Shown: positions 18,908-28,397, counted from the stretch's first letter. The stretch is 64,000 nucleotides of DNA from Acidicapsa acidisoli (GCF_025685625.1 NZ_JAGSYI010000004.1:186001-250000), one strand, 5' to 3'. Made by a program: numbers and translations. Notes: generated from the letters alone by a model not told the origin.

Positions 18908-20689
18908 ATGTTTCGCGATTTGAAGCCGCTTTTTCGCTACATGGCGCGGTACCGCTGGGGCTACCTTTGGGGAACCCTGGCGCTGACGGCGACCAACGCC
19001 ATCTGGGTGCTCTTTCCCAAGGTGATCGAAGCGGCGGTCAATGACATGAACCACATTGGCCTGAACGCCCCTGCAATGCGGCAGAAGATCCTCTTCTACG
19101 CCGGTCTGCTGGTCGGGATCGCACTGCTGAAGGGCGTCTTTCTCTACGCCTCGCGTTGGATACTCATCGGCATCTCGCGTGAAATCGAGTTCGACCTGCG
19201 CAACGACCTCTTTCGCCAGCTCGAAAAGCAGGACTACGCCTACTACCAGCGCTACCGCACCGGCGACATCATGGCCCGGCTGACCAATGACCTGAACGCC
19301 GTCCGCCAGTTGCTCGGCCCGGCGATCATGTACAGCGCCAACACCATCCTGTTCTCCGCATTCGCGCTGTATTTCCTGCTGCGCATCAGCCCGTGGCTGA
19401 CGCTGGTGGCGCTCGCGCCCATGCCGGTAGCCAGCATTCTGGTTCAGTACTTCGGCGCGCGGATTCACGAGCGCTTCGAGCGCATTCAAGCCAGTTTTTC
19501 CGAGATCACTTCGCACGCGCAGGAGAATTTCTCCGGAGCGCGCCTGATCCGCGCCTTCGCCCGGGAAGATTCGCAGATTCAGTCCTTTGAAAAAGCCAAT
19601 AGGGAATACATCGGCCGCGCGTTGCGTCTGGTGCAATTGATGGGCATGCTCTGGCCCACGCTGGAGTTCGTGCTAGGCGTGGCCATGGTGATCACGCTCT
19701 TTGCAGGCGGACGCCTCGTTCTCCAACACCGGATCGATGTCGGCAGTTTCATCGCCTTCAATACCTACATGATTCTGCTCACCTTCCCCATCATCGCCGT
19801 GGGCTGGGTGATCAACCTCTTCCAGCGCGGAACAGCTTCCATCAAGCGCATCGACGAGATTCTGCGCTCGGAGCCGGCCGTGGATGACAGCCTGGCCGAC
19901 AAAACCATCCCTGCCGATCTTGTCCTGCGCGGCGAAGTCGAGTTCCGCGGGCTGAGCTTCGGCTATGGAGACAGGAACGTCCTCTGCGACATCTCGCTGA
20001 AGATTCCGGCAGGCTCGACCCTCGCGGTAGTAGGACCGACCGGCGCTGGAAAATCGACGCTGATCAACCTGATTCCACGGCTGCTCGACGTCGAAAACGG
20101 ATCACTGTGGATCGACGGGCGGCCGATTCGCGAGTACCCGCTCAAGGTGCTGCGGTCGAACATCGGCGTCGTCCCGCAGGAGACATTTCTCTTCAGCGAA
20201 ACCATCCGCGAAAACCTCTGTTTCGGCTCACCCGACGCCACCAACGAACAGATCATGGAAGCAGCAGAAGCAGCGCATATCCGGCGCGAATTCGAAGAGT
20301 TTCCGCAGGGCTTCGAGACGACCGTCGGTGAGCGCGGTGTGACACTCTCTGGCGGTCAGAAGCAGCGCACCTCGATTGCCCGTGCTCTGCTGCGGCACCC
20401 GCGTATTCTCATCCTCGACGACGCACTGGCCAGCGTCGATACCTACACCGAAGAACGCATTCTGCAAGGCCTGCGCAAATACACTCGCCACGAGAATGCC
20501 GAGGGCTGCACTACCATCCTTATCTCCCATCGCATCTCAACGGTGCGAGACGCGGATCAGATTGCGGTGCTCGCTCATGGGCGAATTATCGAACTTGGCA
20601 CGCACGAAGAGTTGCTCGCGCGAGGCGGATACTACGCAGACCTGTACGAGAAGCAGCTCTTGGAAGAAGAGCTTTCCGTCACCGGTTAG
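18908..20689 (+). CDS. ABC transporter, fused permease-ATPase (MsbA/BmrA-like exporter)
   Basis: A 593-residue half-transporter. The N-terminal type-I exporter TM domain (six helices, residues ~15-310) contains the coupling-helix region around RYRTGDIMARLTNDLNAV. The ATPase follows with Walker A GPTGAGKST (~376), Q-loop VPQETFLFS, signature LSGGQKQR (~479), Walker B ILILDDALASVD (~499) and the H-loop in LISHRIST. It works as a homo- or heterodimer to export lipids or drugs. No partner half-transporter is adjacent, so a homodimer is likely. The ATG at 18908 was preferred over an upstream in-frame ATG at 18860 because the TM domain starts there. Confidence 0.9.
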   Translation: MFRDLKPLFRYMARYRWGYLWGTLALTATNAIWVLFPKVIEAAVNDMNHIGLNAPAMRQKILFYAGLLVGIALLKGVFLYASRWILIGISREIEFDLRNDLFRQLEKQDYAYYQRYRTGDIMARLTNDLNAVRQLLGPAIMYSANTILFSAFALYFLLRISPWLTLVALAPMPVASILVQYFGARIHERFERIQASFSEITSHAQENFSGARLIRAFAREDSQIQSFEKANREYIGRALRLVQLMGMLWPTLEFVLGVAMVITLFAGGRLVLQHRIDVGSFIAFNTYMILLTFPIIAVGWVINLFQRGTASIKRIDEILRSEPAVDDSLADKTIPADLVLRGEVEFRGLSFGYGDRNVLCDISLKIPAGSTLAVVGPTGAGKSTLINLIPRLLDVENGSLWIDGRPIREYPLKVLRSNIGVVPQETFLFSETIRENLCFGSPDATNEQIMEAAEAAHIRREFEEFPQGFETTVGERGVTLSGGQKQRTSIARALLRHPRILILDDALASVDTYTEERILQGLRKYTRHENAEGCTTILISHRISTVRDADQIAVLAHGRIIELGTHEELLARGGYYADLYEKQLLEEELSVTG

Positions 20690-20707
20690 AGTCGCGCCGG
20701 ATTGCCG

Positions 20708-21166
20708 TTACGCAGTCCAGCGCGAAGCATGATTGCCTTCTGCCGAAGCCGCTGGAAGCTCGACCACTCGCGGCTTAACCGCCAACGGTTGCGGATTGGC
20801 GGCTGGCTTGGGGGCTTCCGCTGCAATCTGCTTCCATGCGTCGCGCACGTTGCGCACACAGCGGATCACCTCCTCGAATCGCTGCACCGATGCGCCCACC
20901 GAAGCCTGCAGGATGAGCGCGAACATCGACGCGTAGAACTCGCTCAGAACCTGCGCAGGCCGGCCGCCAATATCCATGCGCAGCCGCGCCTGCAGGTGAA
21001 TGAGGATTGCAAGCGCGCGTTTCACAGCGACCCGGCGGCCGCGAATATCCCCGCGCTCCACCGCTGCAATCGCCGCATAGAGAAACCGGAGGATGCCGTC
21101 GTAAAGGGCCACGACGAGTTCTACGGGCGACGCTCCATCGAGCGAGTGTTCCTGATAGGTTGCCAA
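20708..21166 (-). CDS. fliS: FliS, flagellin export chaperone
   Basis: A 152-residue helical protein. The N-terminus ELVVALYDGILRFLYAAI and the following RAVAVKRALAILIHLQARL-like helix, then ALILQASVGASVQRFEEVI, match FliS, which binds the flagellin C-terminus and prevents premature polymerisation. A proline- and alanine-rich tail (~115-152) extends beyond the usual ~130 residues. It lies 26 bases downstream of fliD on the same strand, the standard fliD-fliS order. Confidence 0.88.
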   Translation of the reverse strand: MATYQEHSLDGASPVELVVALYDGILRFLYAAIAAVERGDIRGRRVAVKRALAILIHLQARLRMDIGGRPAQVLSEFYASMFALILQASVGASVQRFEEVIRCVRNVRDAWKQIAAEAPKPAANPQPLAVKPRVVELPAASAEGNHASRWTA

Positions 21167-21192
21167 GGGTCTGTCCGTTTCTGGCCTTAAAG

Positions 21193-22860
21193 CTAGCCAA
21201 GTTGAGGCGCCTGATAGCCAGTGATCGCCGAATAGAGTTCGTTGACGTCGTTCACGTTGGACGGGATGGACTGAAGAATCTCGTTGGCGCTGTTGAGCTC
21301 GTCAGTCAGACTGACCTGCTGAACAGAGATCAGCAGGTTCTCCTTGGAGATGTCCGCATTGAGAGAAGACTCCGTCGCACTGTCGGAGCTGAGACCCAGG
21401 GCCAGCGTGCCAATGGGGTTCGAAGTACTCAGGTTATTGAGGGTATCGGAGAAATCAAGACCCCAGCTATTGGCGTTCTGAAAGAAATTAACCACACCCG
21501 AATAGTCGCTGTTCAACTCGCTGCTGAGAGTAGCGGAATCAAGCGAAATCGTGCCGTCATTGTTGACGCTGATGCCAAGCTGCGTGAAGTTGTTGAAATC
21601 GCTCACCGGATTGTAAGCCAACGTCGTCCCGGCGTCCTGGATGGACGAGATGACACTCACGCCTCCGCCTGTCTGGGATGTAAGGGACAGGCTCGATCCC
21701 GAGGAGTTGGTTGTGATTCCTGCGGTCACGCCAATGTCGGCCGAGTTGATGGCCGTCACAAGTCCGGCGAGCGTTTCACCAGCACCGAGAGAGAAAGGGA
21801 TCGCGCTACCCGAGCCGACCGCAATCGAGATATTCCCGGTAAGCGTATCGGAAGCATTGGCGATCGGGTCCAGGTAGCCTGAAGGCGAACTGGTGTTAAT
21901 CGCACCAAGAATCTGCTGCTGCAGAAGCGAGAGCGTCGGACTGCCGAAGAGAGGCTCAGGCGTGCCCGAAGAGGTGTTCCCTTCCTGGATATTGATGGCG
22001 CTCACCAGCGAGTTATAGTCGGAGACAAACTGATCCATCGCGCTGGAGACCGACTGCGTGTCATTCACAACCTGTATCTGAACCGTTTCTGCCGTACCGT
22101 TGGTCACGGGCGAAGTGGAAAGGAGCTGAAAGGTGACTCCAGGGATCACGTCGCTGACCGTATTGGACGCACTGGAGACGCTGATTCCGTCAACTGTGAG
22201 GTTGGCGTTGGCGCCCGAGACTGGAGACGTATAACCGAGCGCCGCACCGCTGGTTGTATCGGTAAGACCCGAGACGTCAACCGACAGATCTCCATCCGCT
22301 CCCGAGGTTCCTGAAACCAGCGACAGCCTTGATCCATTGGCGTCTGTGATCAGACCGGCAGTGACTCCAATACCGGCTGAGTTGATCGCGGACGCAAGCC
22401 CCGAGAGCGTATTGTCATTGGGGTTTACCGTAACCGTCTGGGGCGCTCCGGTACCGACTGCAATCGAGATGGAGCCGGAGAACTGGTCGGTTGCGCTGGT
22501 GGTCCCGGTCATATAGCCGGAAGAGGTCGAGGCCAGCGAGTTCACCACAATCGTGTGGGTCCCTGCAATCGCGGTGGAAGAAGCTGAAGCCAGAGTTACT
22601 ACGTTTTCGTCTGAGCTGGAGCCTTCCATGATCGAAAACACGCCGTCGACGGTCGTGAAGTTCTGGACATCGGTGGAAAGATTTGAGAGCAGGCTTCCCA
22701 GATTGGAGATGGCTGCATCCTGCGTCTGAAGGTTGCTGAGCTGGGTCTTCCACGGCGTCTCGACATTCTGGAGATTCGCAACGATCTGGCTGACCGTCGA
22801 GCTGACATCAAATCCTGTCCCACCCATCGGCGATCCGAAACTGATTCCTACTGTGCCCAT
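21193..22860 (-). CDS. fliD: FliD, flagellar hook-associated protein 2 (filament cap)
   Basis: A 555-residue exported cap protein. The N-terminal FliD_N region begins SPMGGTGFDVSSTVSQIVAN and is followed by NVETPWKTQLSNLQTQDAAI. The centre holds repeated DxxSGSISIAVG-like blocks of the flagellin hook-IN type. The C-terminal coiled coil (FliD_C) covers ~400-555 and ends GYQAPQLG. FliD caps the filament and guides flagellin folding. The start ATG 22860 has a near-perfect GGAGGATTG upstream; an in-frame upstream extension has no support. It ends 26 bases before fliS. Confidence 0.92.
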   Translation of the reverse strand: MGTVGISFGSPMGGTGFDVSSTVSQIVANLQNVETPWKTQLSNLQTQDAAISNLGSLLSNLSTDVQNFTTVDGVFSIMEGSSSDENVVTLASASSTAIAGTHTIVVNSLASTSSGYMTGTTSATDQFSGSISIAVGTGAPQTVTVNPNDNTLSGLASAINSAGIGVTAGLITDANGSRLSLVSGTSGADGDLSVDVSGLTDTTSGAALGYTSPVSGANANLTVDGISVSSASNTVSDVIPGVTFQLLSTSPVTNGTAETVQIQVVNDTQSVSSAMDQFVSDYNSLVSAINIQEGNTSSGTPEPLFGSPTLSLLQQQILGAINTSSPSGYLDPIANASDTLTGNISIAVGSGSAIPFSLGAGETLAGLVTAINSADIGVTAGITTNSSGSSLSLTSQTGGGVSVISSIQDAGTTLAYNPVSDFNNFTQLGISVNNDGTISLDSATLSSELNSDYSGVVNFFQNANSWGLDFSDTLNNLSTSNPIGTLALGLSSDSATESSLNADISKENLLISVQQVSLTDELNSANEILQSIPSNVNDVNELYSAITGYQAPQLG

Positions 22861-22987
22861 CTCAATCCTCCAGCTTGGGTAACGCAGCCCGATGGCCAAC
22901 CGGGCTCGCATGTTCGTTAGATAATCCTGACAATTCCGCGTGTGGCGTTCGGGGAAGGCGCATTTTCGGCCCAACACTCAGTCAAAC

Positions 22988-23022
22988 GGGGAAGACGCTC
23001 TATTGCCGCCTTCCCCATTTTT
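22988..23022. terminator. Hairpin between fliC and fliD
   Basis: GGGGAAG / CTTCCCC (22989-23016), extended inward by two more pairs across one mismatch, lies between fliC and fliD. A T6 run follows it on the plus strand, while only GTTTG follows on the minus strand where the genes run. It may partly terminate or process the fliC transcript so that flagellin is made in excess over fliD. Confidence 0.55.
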
Positions 23023-23051
23023 TACTGGTGCCTTTTTCCGGTTCGTTGGGG

Positions 23052-24353
23052 TTACTGCAGCAGCTTGGTCACTTCCTGCTGCACGCTGTTGGCCTGCGCC
23101 AGGGCGGAGATGCCCGTCTGGCTCAGAATCTCGTACTTGGACATGTCGGAGGTTGCCGTGGCATAGTTCGTGGCCTGGACCGCGTTCTGCGCCGAGGTGA
23201 CGTTCTGCTGCTGCGTGCTGAGCACGGAGCTGACCGAGTTGAGCGTGTTGATCTGCGCGCCCACGTAGCCGTCCTGGGCCGCTACGTCGCTGATGGCCGT
23301 GTTGATCGCGGTGAGCGCCGATTTCGCAGCGGTCGAGGTGGACAGGTTGGTTGTAGAGAGATCTTGGCCATTGCCTGCCGTGTAGCTGATCGTCGCGGTT
23401 CCCGTGGTTCCAGCCGCTACTGCGGCCGTGCCAGCGGATGTATCGGCAAGCGCCGTCGTTCCCTGGGCAACCTCGGTCTGGCCGGTGGCCGTCGGCGCCG
23501 TGATCTGAACATCACCGGTAATCATGATGCCAGTATCGGAGGAGTTGTTTGTTGGCGCTGCATCTCCGGCCGCTCCTGCGGTTGAGAAGGAGGCCGTCAA
23601 GCCCAGGCCGGAGCCGTTGATGGCCTGAATCATGCCCTCTACGGTGTTCGCGTAGCCGGTTGTGCCGCCGGTTGCGATCGTCGCCGTAGCTGTGACCGGA
23701 CCTGATGTGGAGCCTACGTCGTAGGTGACGGTGAGCGAGCTGCCTGCGGTAACTGCGTCGGTCGATTGCGCGTTCACCGTGGCGGTCGATAGATCGACAA
23801 ACACGCTCTGGCCGGAGGAGTAGCTCATCTGGCCGTTGGTTTGTCCAAGATCGCTGGACGACAGCCCGCCAATGCTCAGTTGGTCGATCGACGCTCCCGT
23901 GGTCGACGAGTCGCCGGTGTAAATGCCAGTGTTGGAGCCGAAGACTGCATTCTGGTTATAGGTGGTCGTCGAGCCGATGTTCGAGATTTCCGACAGAATC
24001 GACTGGTATTCCTGATTGGCGGCAGCATCCTGTGTGCCGTTGAGGGTGCCGTTCGAGGCTTCGGTAGCCAGCGTCACGGCACGGTTGAGCAGGCTCGTCA
24101 CTTGCGAAAGGGCTCCATCGGCGACTTGCAGCAGACCCACGCCTTCGGTGGCGTTGGTTTGCGACTGTGCCAGGGCAGTCGAATTGGCCTGCAGGCCATT
24201 GATCAACGAAAGACCCGCGGCGTCATCGGCGCCTGAGTTGATCCTCGAACCGGTGGACAACTGCTGCAGCACAGTGTTCAGGCTGTTCGAAGTGTTGTTA
24301 AGAGCGTTCTCCGCGGACATCGCGGCAATGTTATTCAGTACTCCCAATGACAT
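23052..24353 (-). CDS. fliC: Flagellin
   Basis: A 433-residue flagellin. The conserved N-terminal D0/D1 helices (MSLGVLNNIAAMSAENALNN, then LQQLSTGSRINSGADDAAGL) and the C-terminal partner (TALTAINTAISDVAAQDGYV to QANSVQQEVTKLLQ) are intact. The central ~150-330 region is Thr/Ala/Gly-rich and has no similarity I recognise, as expected for the surface-exposed variable domain. ATG 24353 follows GAGGAGTC. A sigma-28 promoter about 100 bases upstream (24456-24482, minus strand) drives it. It is the only flagellin gene seen in the window. Confidence 0.94.
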   Translation of the reverse strand: MSLGVLNNIAAMSAENALNNTSNSLNTVLQQLSTGSRINSGADDAAGLSLINGLQANSTALAQSQTNATEGVGLLQVADGALSQVTSLLNRAVTLATEASNGTLNGTQDAAANQEYQSILSEISNIGSTTTYNQNAVFGSNTGIYTGDSSTTGASIDQLSIGGLSSSDLGQTNGQMSYSSGQSVFVDLSTATVNAQSTDAVTAGSSLTVTYDVGSTSGPVTATATIATGGTTGYANTVEGMIQAINGSGLGLTASFSTAGAAGDAAPTNNSSDTGIMITGDVQITAPTATGQTEVAQGTTALADTSAGTAAVAAGTTGTATISYTAGNGQDLSTTNLSTSTAAKSALTAINTAISDVAAQDGYVGAQINTLNSVSSVLSTQQQNVTSAQNAVQATNYATATSDMSKYEILSQTGISALAQANSVQQEVTKLLQ

Positions 24354-24455
24354 GGGGTGACTCCTCGTCGATGCGTGAATTTGCTGTTGGTTCCTCCGCA
24401 AGCCCCACCACAACATGGGTGCCCTGCAGGATGCCAACCGCCGCATCTGGCTTTC

Positions 24456-24482
24456 CTATCGGCGATGGCTCAAATCACTTTA
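24456..24482 (-). promoter_or_regulatory. Sigma-28 (FliA) promoter of fliC
   Basis: Read on the minus strand, TAAA is followed after exactly 15 bases by GCCGATAG. This matches the flagellar sigma-28 consensus TAAA-N15-GCCGATAA at 11 of 12 fixed positions. Transcription would start near 24449, leaving an untranslated leader of about 95 bases before fliC. A FliA homologue is expected elsewhere in the genome. Confidence 0.88.
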
Positions 24483-24585
24483 GGCCGATGCGGCATCGCA
24501 GCCGGTTTCGAAATCAATTACCGCCGAAGACTATTCCAATCGCCGACTCCTGCCGATAGGTCCGAAGACAGGAGACCGCATCCAG

Positions 24586-24858
24586 ATGATCGAAGTAACG
24601 CGCCTCAATGGTATGCACATGACATTGAACAGCGATCTGATCAAGATCGCCGAGGCTTCCCCCGACACCATGCTGACTCTGATTCATGGGGAAAAGCTCA
24701 TCATTCGCGAGAGTTGCGCGGAGATTGTCGAGAAGGTGCTCGCATATCGCGCATCGCTGCTCGCAGCCGTGGCAACGCGCATGAAAGCACCGGCCGACTT
24801 GCATCGGGTCGTGGCGATGGCGAGCCTCACCCTCGAATCTAGCGCACAAGAACTTTGA
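24586..24858 (+). CDS. FlbD-family flagellar protein
   Basis: A 90-residue protein beginning MIEVTRLNGMHMTLNSDLI, with the FlbD core (DTMLTLIHGEKLIIRES and a helix around EIVEKVLAYRASLLAA). Small FlbD-type proteins sit next to motA in many flagellar clusters and are linked to motility, but their molecular role is not settled; this is not the Caulobacter NtrC-like FlbD. It is divergent from fliC and 82 bp upstream of motA, so flbD-motA-motB is likely one unit. Confidence 0.8.
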   Translation: MIEVTRLNGMHMTLNSDLIKIAEASPDTMLTLIHGEKLIIRESCAEIVEKVLAYRASLLAAVATRMKAPADLHRVVAMASLTLESSAQEL

Positions 24859-24939
24859 AACAAGAACCTGAACAACCAACCGGGATGAGAACAGGCGCTC
24901 AATGGCTGTCCTCATTCCTGATCCTGCGAGGATGTAACG

Positions 24940-25713
24940 ATGGATAAAGCAAGTTTCGGCGGAGTCTTGCTCGCGATAGTGGGAATCATCGCGGGGCTGT
25001 TGCTGGAGGGCGGCAACCTCGGGCAGATCTTCCAGCCCACGGCGGCGATGATCGTCTTTGGCGGGACGCTGGGTGCGGTTCTGCTGCAATTTCCCCTGAA
25101 GACCGTCCTCGATGCCTTCCGCAGGCTGGCTCATGTCTTCTTTCATCCCCAGGATCAAAACCTGCAGCTCATAGAAACGCTGGTGGCCTTTGCCAATAAG
25201 GCCCGGCGCTCGGGAGTCGTCTCGCTCGACGGCGATCTCGAAAAAATCGAAGAGCCATTTCTGCGCCAGGCACTCACGCTCGCCGTCGATGGCACGGAAC
25301 CCGCGGAACTGCGCAAGATTATGCTGCTGAGCATGGACTCTCGCGCCGAGGGCGAGGATCGCATTCCGGCAGTCTTCGAGTCCGCAGGAGGCTTTTCTCC
25401 AACCGTCGGTATTCTGGGTGCAGTGCTCGGGCTGATTCAGGTGATGCAGCATCTGGACAAGATCGAAGAAGTCGGCAAAGGAATCGCCGTCGCCTTCGTA
25501 GCCACCATTTACGGAGTCGCCGCAGCCAATCTCTTTTTTCTTCCCGCAGCCGGCAAACTGCGCATCCGCGTTCGCGACGAGCATCAGCGCCGGGAGATGA
25601 TGCTGGAAGGCGTCATCTCCATCCTCGAAGGCACCAATCCACGCATGCTAGAGGTGAAGCTGAGCGGCTTCCTCGAAGAACGCGAGCAGGAGACGCGGGA
25701 GCAAGCCGCATGA
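24940..25713 (+). CDS. motA: MotA, flagellar stator subunit
   Basis: A 257-residue membrane protein with four TM helices. The N-terminal GVLLAIVGIIAGLLLEGGN and AAMIVFGGTLGAVLLQFPL resemble the PomA/MotA short form. The large cytoplasmic loop contains the stator charge region (RRSGVVSLDGDLE), and the FSPTVGILGAVLGLIQVMQHL and VAFVATIYGVAAANLFFLP helices line the ion channel. With MotB it forms the 5:2 stator that powers rotation. The ion (H+ or Na+) is not certain. It ends in an ATGA overlap with motB. Confidence 0.93.
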   Translation: MDKASFGGVLLAIVGIIAGLLLEGGNLGQIFQPTAAMIVFGGTLGAVLLQFPLKTVLDAFRRLAHVFFHPQDQNLQLIETLVAFANKARRSGVVSLDGDLEKIEEPFLRQALTLAVDGTEPAELRKIMLLSMDSRAEGEDRIPAVFESAGGFSPTVGILGAVLGLIQVMQHLDKIEEVGKGIAVAFVATIYGVAAANLFFLPAAGKLRIRVRDEHQRREMMLEGVISILEGTNPRMLEVKLSGFLEEREQETREQAA

Positions 25714-26528
25714 GGCGGCGCGAACGGCGTCAGAGCCACGTCAATCACGAGCGTTGGCTGGTCTCCTACGCGGACTTCATTACGCTGCTCTTTGCGTTCT
25801 TCGTGGTCTTGTACGCCTCTTCAAAGGCGGACCAGAAGAAGCAGCAACAGGTGGCGCAGGCAATTGACTCGGCCTTTCACGCGCTTGCGCTGTTTCCAGA
25901 CGCCACGCGCAATCGCGTGGACCTGAAAAACGTCTCGGCTATCAGCCGCGAGCAGGGCTCTCCCGCGAACATCGTCATGAGCGAGGATGCGCTGCGCCCC
26001 GCGCAGGTCAAGGAAGATCTTGCCAGCATTCAGAAGCAGTTGGAAAAGATGCTCTCCAGCCAGATCGCCGACCACACGGTCTCCATCCAGATGGGTAAAG
26101 ATGGCCTCGTCATCAGCCTGCGCGAAGCCGGATTCTTCAACTCAGGTTCCGCAACACCTCATCCTGGGACAACACCTGTGTTGCGTGCAATCGCAGGCGT
26201 ATTGGGCAAGACTACTTATGACATTCGCGTCGAGGGTCACACGGACAATGTGCCGATTCATAACGAGGAGTTCGATTCCAACTGGGAACTCTCTTCGGCC
26301 CGCGCCACGCGCATCGCGCGCATCTTCGTCGACACCCGCAACATTCCGCCCGAACGCCTCTCCGCAGCCGGGTACGCGGAATATCACCCGGTCGCAACCA
26401 ACGACACCACCGCTGGCCGAGCCGAAAACCGCCGCGTCGATCTCGTCATCATGCCTCAGACACGCGTGAATCTGGCCGCGCCCGATGGCGACGCCTCAAA
26501 AGCCGCATGGCGCAAGATCACGGATTAA
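25710..26528 (+). CDS. motB: MotB, flagellar stator subunit
   Basis: A 272-residue bitopic protein translated from the ATGA overlap with motA. The TM segment SYADFITLLFAFFVVLYASS carries the essential ion-binding Asp22. The periplasmic OmpA-like domain (~150-255) binds peptidoglycan and has VEGHTDNVPI and NWELSSARATRI. Both are hallmarks of MotB/PomB stators. Together with MotA, FliC, FliD and FliS it shows that the cell assembles flagella; the basal-body and chemotaxis genes must lie elsewhere. Confidence 0.93.
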   Translation: MRRRERRQSHVNHERWLVSYADFITLLFAFFVVLYASSKADQKKQQQVAQAIDSAFHALALFPDATRNRVDLKNVSAISREQGSPANIVMSEDALRPAQVKEDLASIQKQLEKMLSSQIADHTVSIQMGKDGLVISLREAGFFNSGSATPHPGTTPVLRAIAGVLGKTTYDIRVEGHTDNVPIHNEEFDSNWELSSARATRIARIFVDTRNIPPERLSAAGYAEYHPVATNDTTAGRAENRRVDLVIMPQTRVNLAAPDGDASKAAWRKITD

Positions 26529-26555
26529 CCTTTTCGCGCTTGTTACGATAAGGAT

Positions 26556-26951
26556 GTGGCCACGCCCTCAGAACTCGAGCCATCCCACGGCGACAAACAT
26601 GCGCAGCAGGCACTCGACCTGCTCGCTGCCGGAAACCCCTCAGCCGCAGCCGAGGCCTTCCGCGCTGCCATCGCCGCCGATCCCGGCCACATTGAGGCGC
26701 ATCACGGCCTGATTCGCGCCCTGCGAGACGCGGAGCAATTCGAGGCCGCCGTTGCAGCTGCGCTCGCGTTAACCGTTCTAACCCCGCAAGACCCGCTGGC
26801 GCACACCAGCCTGTCTATCGCGTTGCAAAAGGCCGGCCATGTTCCGGAAGCAGAAGCCGCGGCAGCGCGGGCGCGGATTCTCGAATGGAAGCAGCAGCTC
26901 GCCGCGCCGCCAGAGTCAGACCCCGCGCGAGCGCACAATCCATTCGCGTAA
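26556..26951 (+). CDS. Small TPR-repeat protein
   Basis: A 131-residue soluble protein with at least two, perhaps three, tetratricopeptide repeats: AQQALDLLAAGNPSAAAEAF-RAAIAADPGHIEAHHGL, then ALRDAEQFEAAVAAALALTVLTPQDPLAHTSLS, then ALQKAGHVPEAEAAAARA. TPRs mediate protein contacts; the partner is unknown. The likely start is GTG 26556, although its spacing from AAGGA is short and the start is uncertain. It is 27 bases downstream of motB and may share its transcript. Confidence 0.7.
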   Translation: MATPSELEPSHGDKHAQQALDLLAAGNPSAAAEAFRAAIAADPGHIEAHHGLIRALRDAEQFEAAVAAALALTVLTPQDPLAHTSLSIALQKAGHVPEAEAAAARARILEWKQQLAAPPESDPARAHNPFA

Positions 26952-27081
26952 TACTCTCCGCTTGGCTCCCCGCAGTAACTCAAGTCACCATCCGACTTAC
27001 ACGCCCGGCATCGCGTTCAACATTCTTTCATCTCAGCAGTCACCTGATCTGCGTATACTGCCTCGGCAGGAGGATTCAACG

Positions 27082-28389
27082 ATGGCCTCGCCCGAAAAAA
27101 AATCCAAGCATCATCCCACCCCAAAGCCCGGCGACGGCGGTTCGACTGACCCCGTCTCGCCGCCCAGCAGTACCGGCGGTTCCGGAGGCGGGACGACGCC
27201 GCCAGCCAGCGGCCAACCTGTTTTCGGTCAGCCAACTCCCTCCCCGGATCCAACCACGTTCAAAGATCCGGTGACAGATTCGAGCGAGCCGGATGTCGCC
27301 GGAGTCCAGCCGGTGCCGCAGCCCGCAACGACCGATGCCGAACCGATCCTGACCCTGGCGCAGGTCTACGGAAGTCAGGGCGCCACCATCACGCAGACCA
27401 TCCAGGCAGCCGGCCAGATCGTCTTTCACAGCGTCGGCGACACCGGCAGCGTCAAGGGACCCGGCACGCAGTCCCTCGTAGCCGACAAGATGGTTTCCGA
27501 CTTCACTGAAGCGAACGCCGCCGACGTCCCGTCCTTCTACTACCACCTCGGCGACGTGGTCTACTACTTCGGCGAGGCTGCGTACTACTACGACCAGTTC
27601 TTCGAGCCCTACCGAAACTACCCCGTCCCGATTCTGGGCATCGCGGGCAATCATGACGGAATCGTCTATCCCGGCGATCCCGCCCCAACGCTTGCCGCAT
27701 ATCTGGCCAACTTCTGCGCCGCGACGCCCGGCCCTTCGCCCAATGCGGGCGACCTCGACCGGACGACGATGATTCAACCAGGCGTCTACTACACCTTCGA
27801 CGCCCCCTTTGTACGGATCCTCGGCCTCTACAGCAACGTCCTCGAAGATCCCGGCGTAATCTCCGACCAGAACGGAACCTATCCAACCCTCGACCAGTGC
27901 CAGATCACCTTCCTCACCACCGCGCTCAACCGCGTCAAGAGCGAAAACTACACCGGGGCGCTCATCATCGCCACGCATCACCCCGCCTTTACCGGCGGCT
28001 CCGAGCACGGCGGCAGCCCGCTCATGCTTCAGGACATCGACAAAGCCTGCACCGCGGCCGGAGTGTGGCCGCACGCCGTGCTCTCAGGTCACTCCCACAA
28101 CTACCAGCGGTACACCCGCACCGTGAACGGATACCAGATTCCCTACATTGTCGCCGGTTGCGGCGGCCATTCGCCCCTCAGCAAGATGCGCGCAACCATC
28201 CGCACCCCTTTCCAGATCGACAGCACACTCACGCTGGAAAGCTACGACGACACCGACTACGGTTATCTGCGCATCGTAGTGAACGCGCAGACGATGACCA
28301 TCGAATTCCACCCCGAATCCGACGGCGGCACCACCAAGACCCCCGACGACGACGTAACCATCAACCTGGCAGCCCGCACCATCAGCTAG
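27082..28389 (+). CDS. Metallophosphoesterase (purple-acid-phosphatase-like), possibly exported
   Basis: A 435-residue protein. Residues ~1-95 are a low-complexity Pro/Ser/Gly linker. The calcineurin-like domain (~115-410) shows the five metal-binding blocks: GDTGS, HLGDVVYY, GNHD, THHPAF and SGHSHNYQR. These bind two metals and hydrolyse phosphoesters. The Tyr in GDVVYY and the order of blocks are closest to PAP/MPE enzymes. ATG 27082 follows AGGAGGA at ideal spacing. No classical signal peptide is visible, so its location is unclear. An inverted repeat at 28398-28439 follows. Confidence 0.85.
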   Translation: MASPEKKSKHHPTPKPGDGGSTDPVSPPSSTGGSGGGTTPPASGQPVFGQPTPSPDPTTFKDPVTDSSEPDVAGVQPVPQPATTDAEPILTLAQVYGSQGATITQTIQAAGQIVFHSVGDTGSVKGPGTQSLVADKMVSDFTEANAADVPSFYYHLGDVVYYFGEAAYYYDQFFEPYRNYPVPILGIAGNHDGIVYPGDPAPTLAAYLANFCAATPGPSPNAGDLDRTTMIQPGVYYTFDAPFVRILGLYSNVLEDPGVISDQNGTYPTLDQCQITFLTTALNRVKSENYTGALIIATHHPAFTGGSEHGGSPLMLQDIDKACTAAGVWPHAVLSGHSHNYQRYTRTVNGYQIPYIVAGCGGHSPLSKMRATIRTPFQIDSTLTLESYDDTDYGYLRIVVNAQTMTIEFHPESDGGTTKTPDDDVTINLAARTIS

Positions 28390-28397
28390 AAGAGCAC

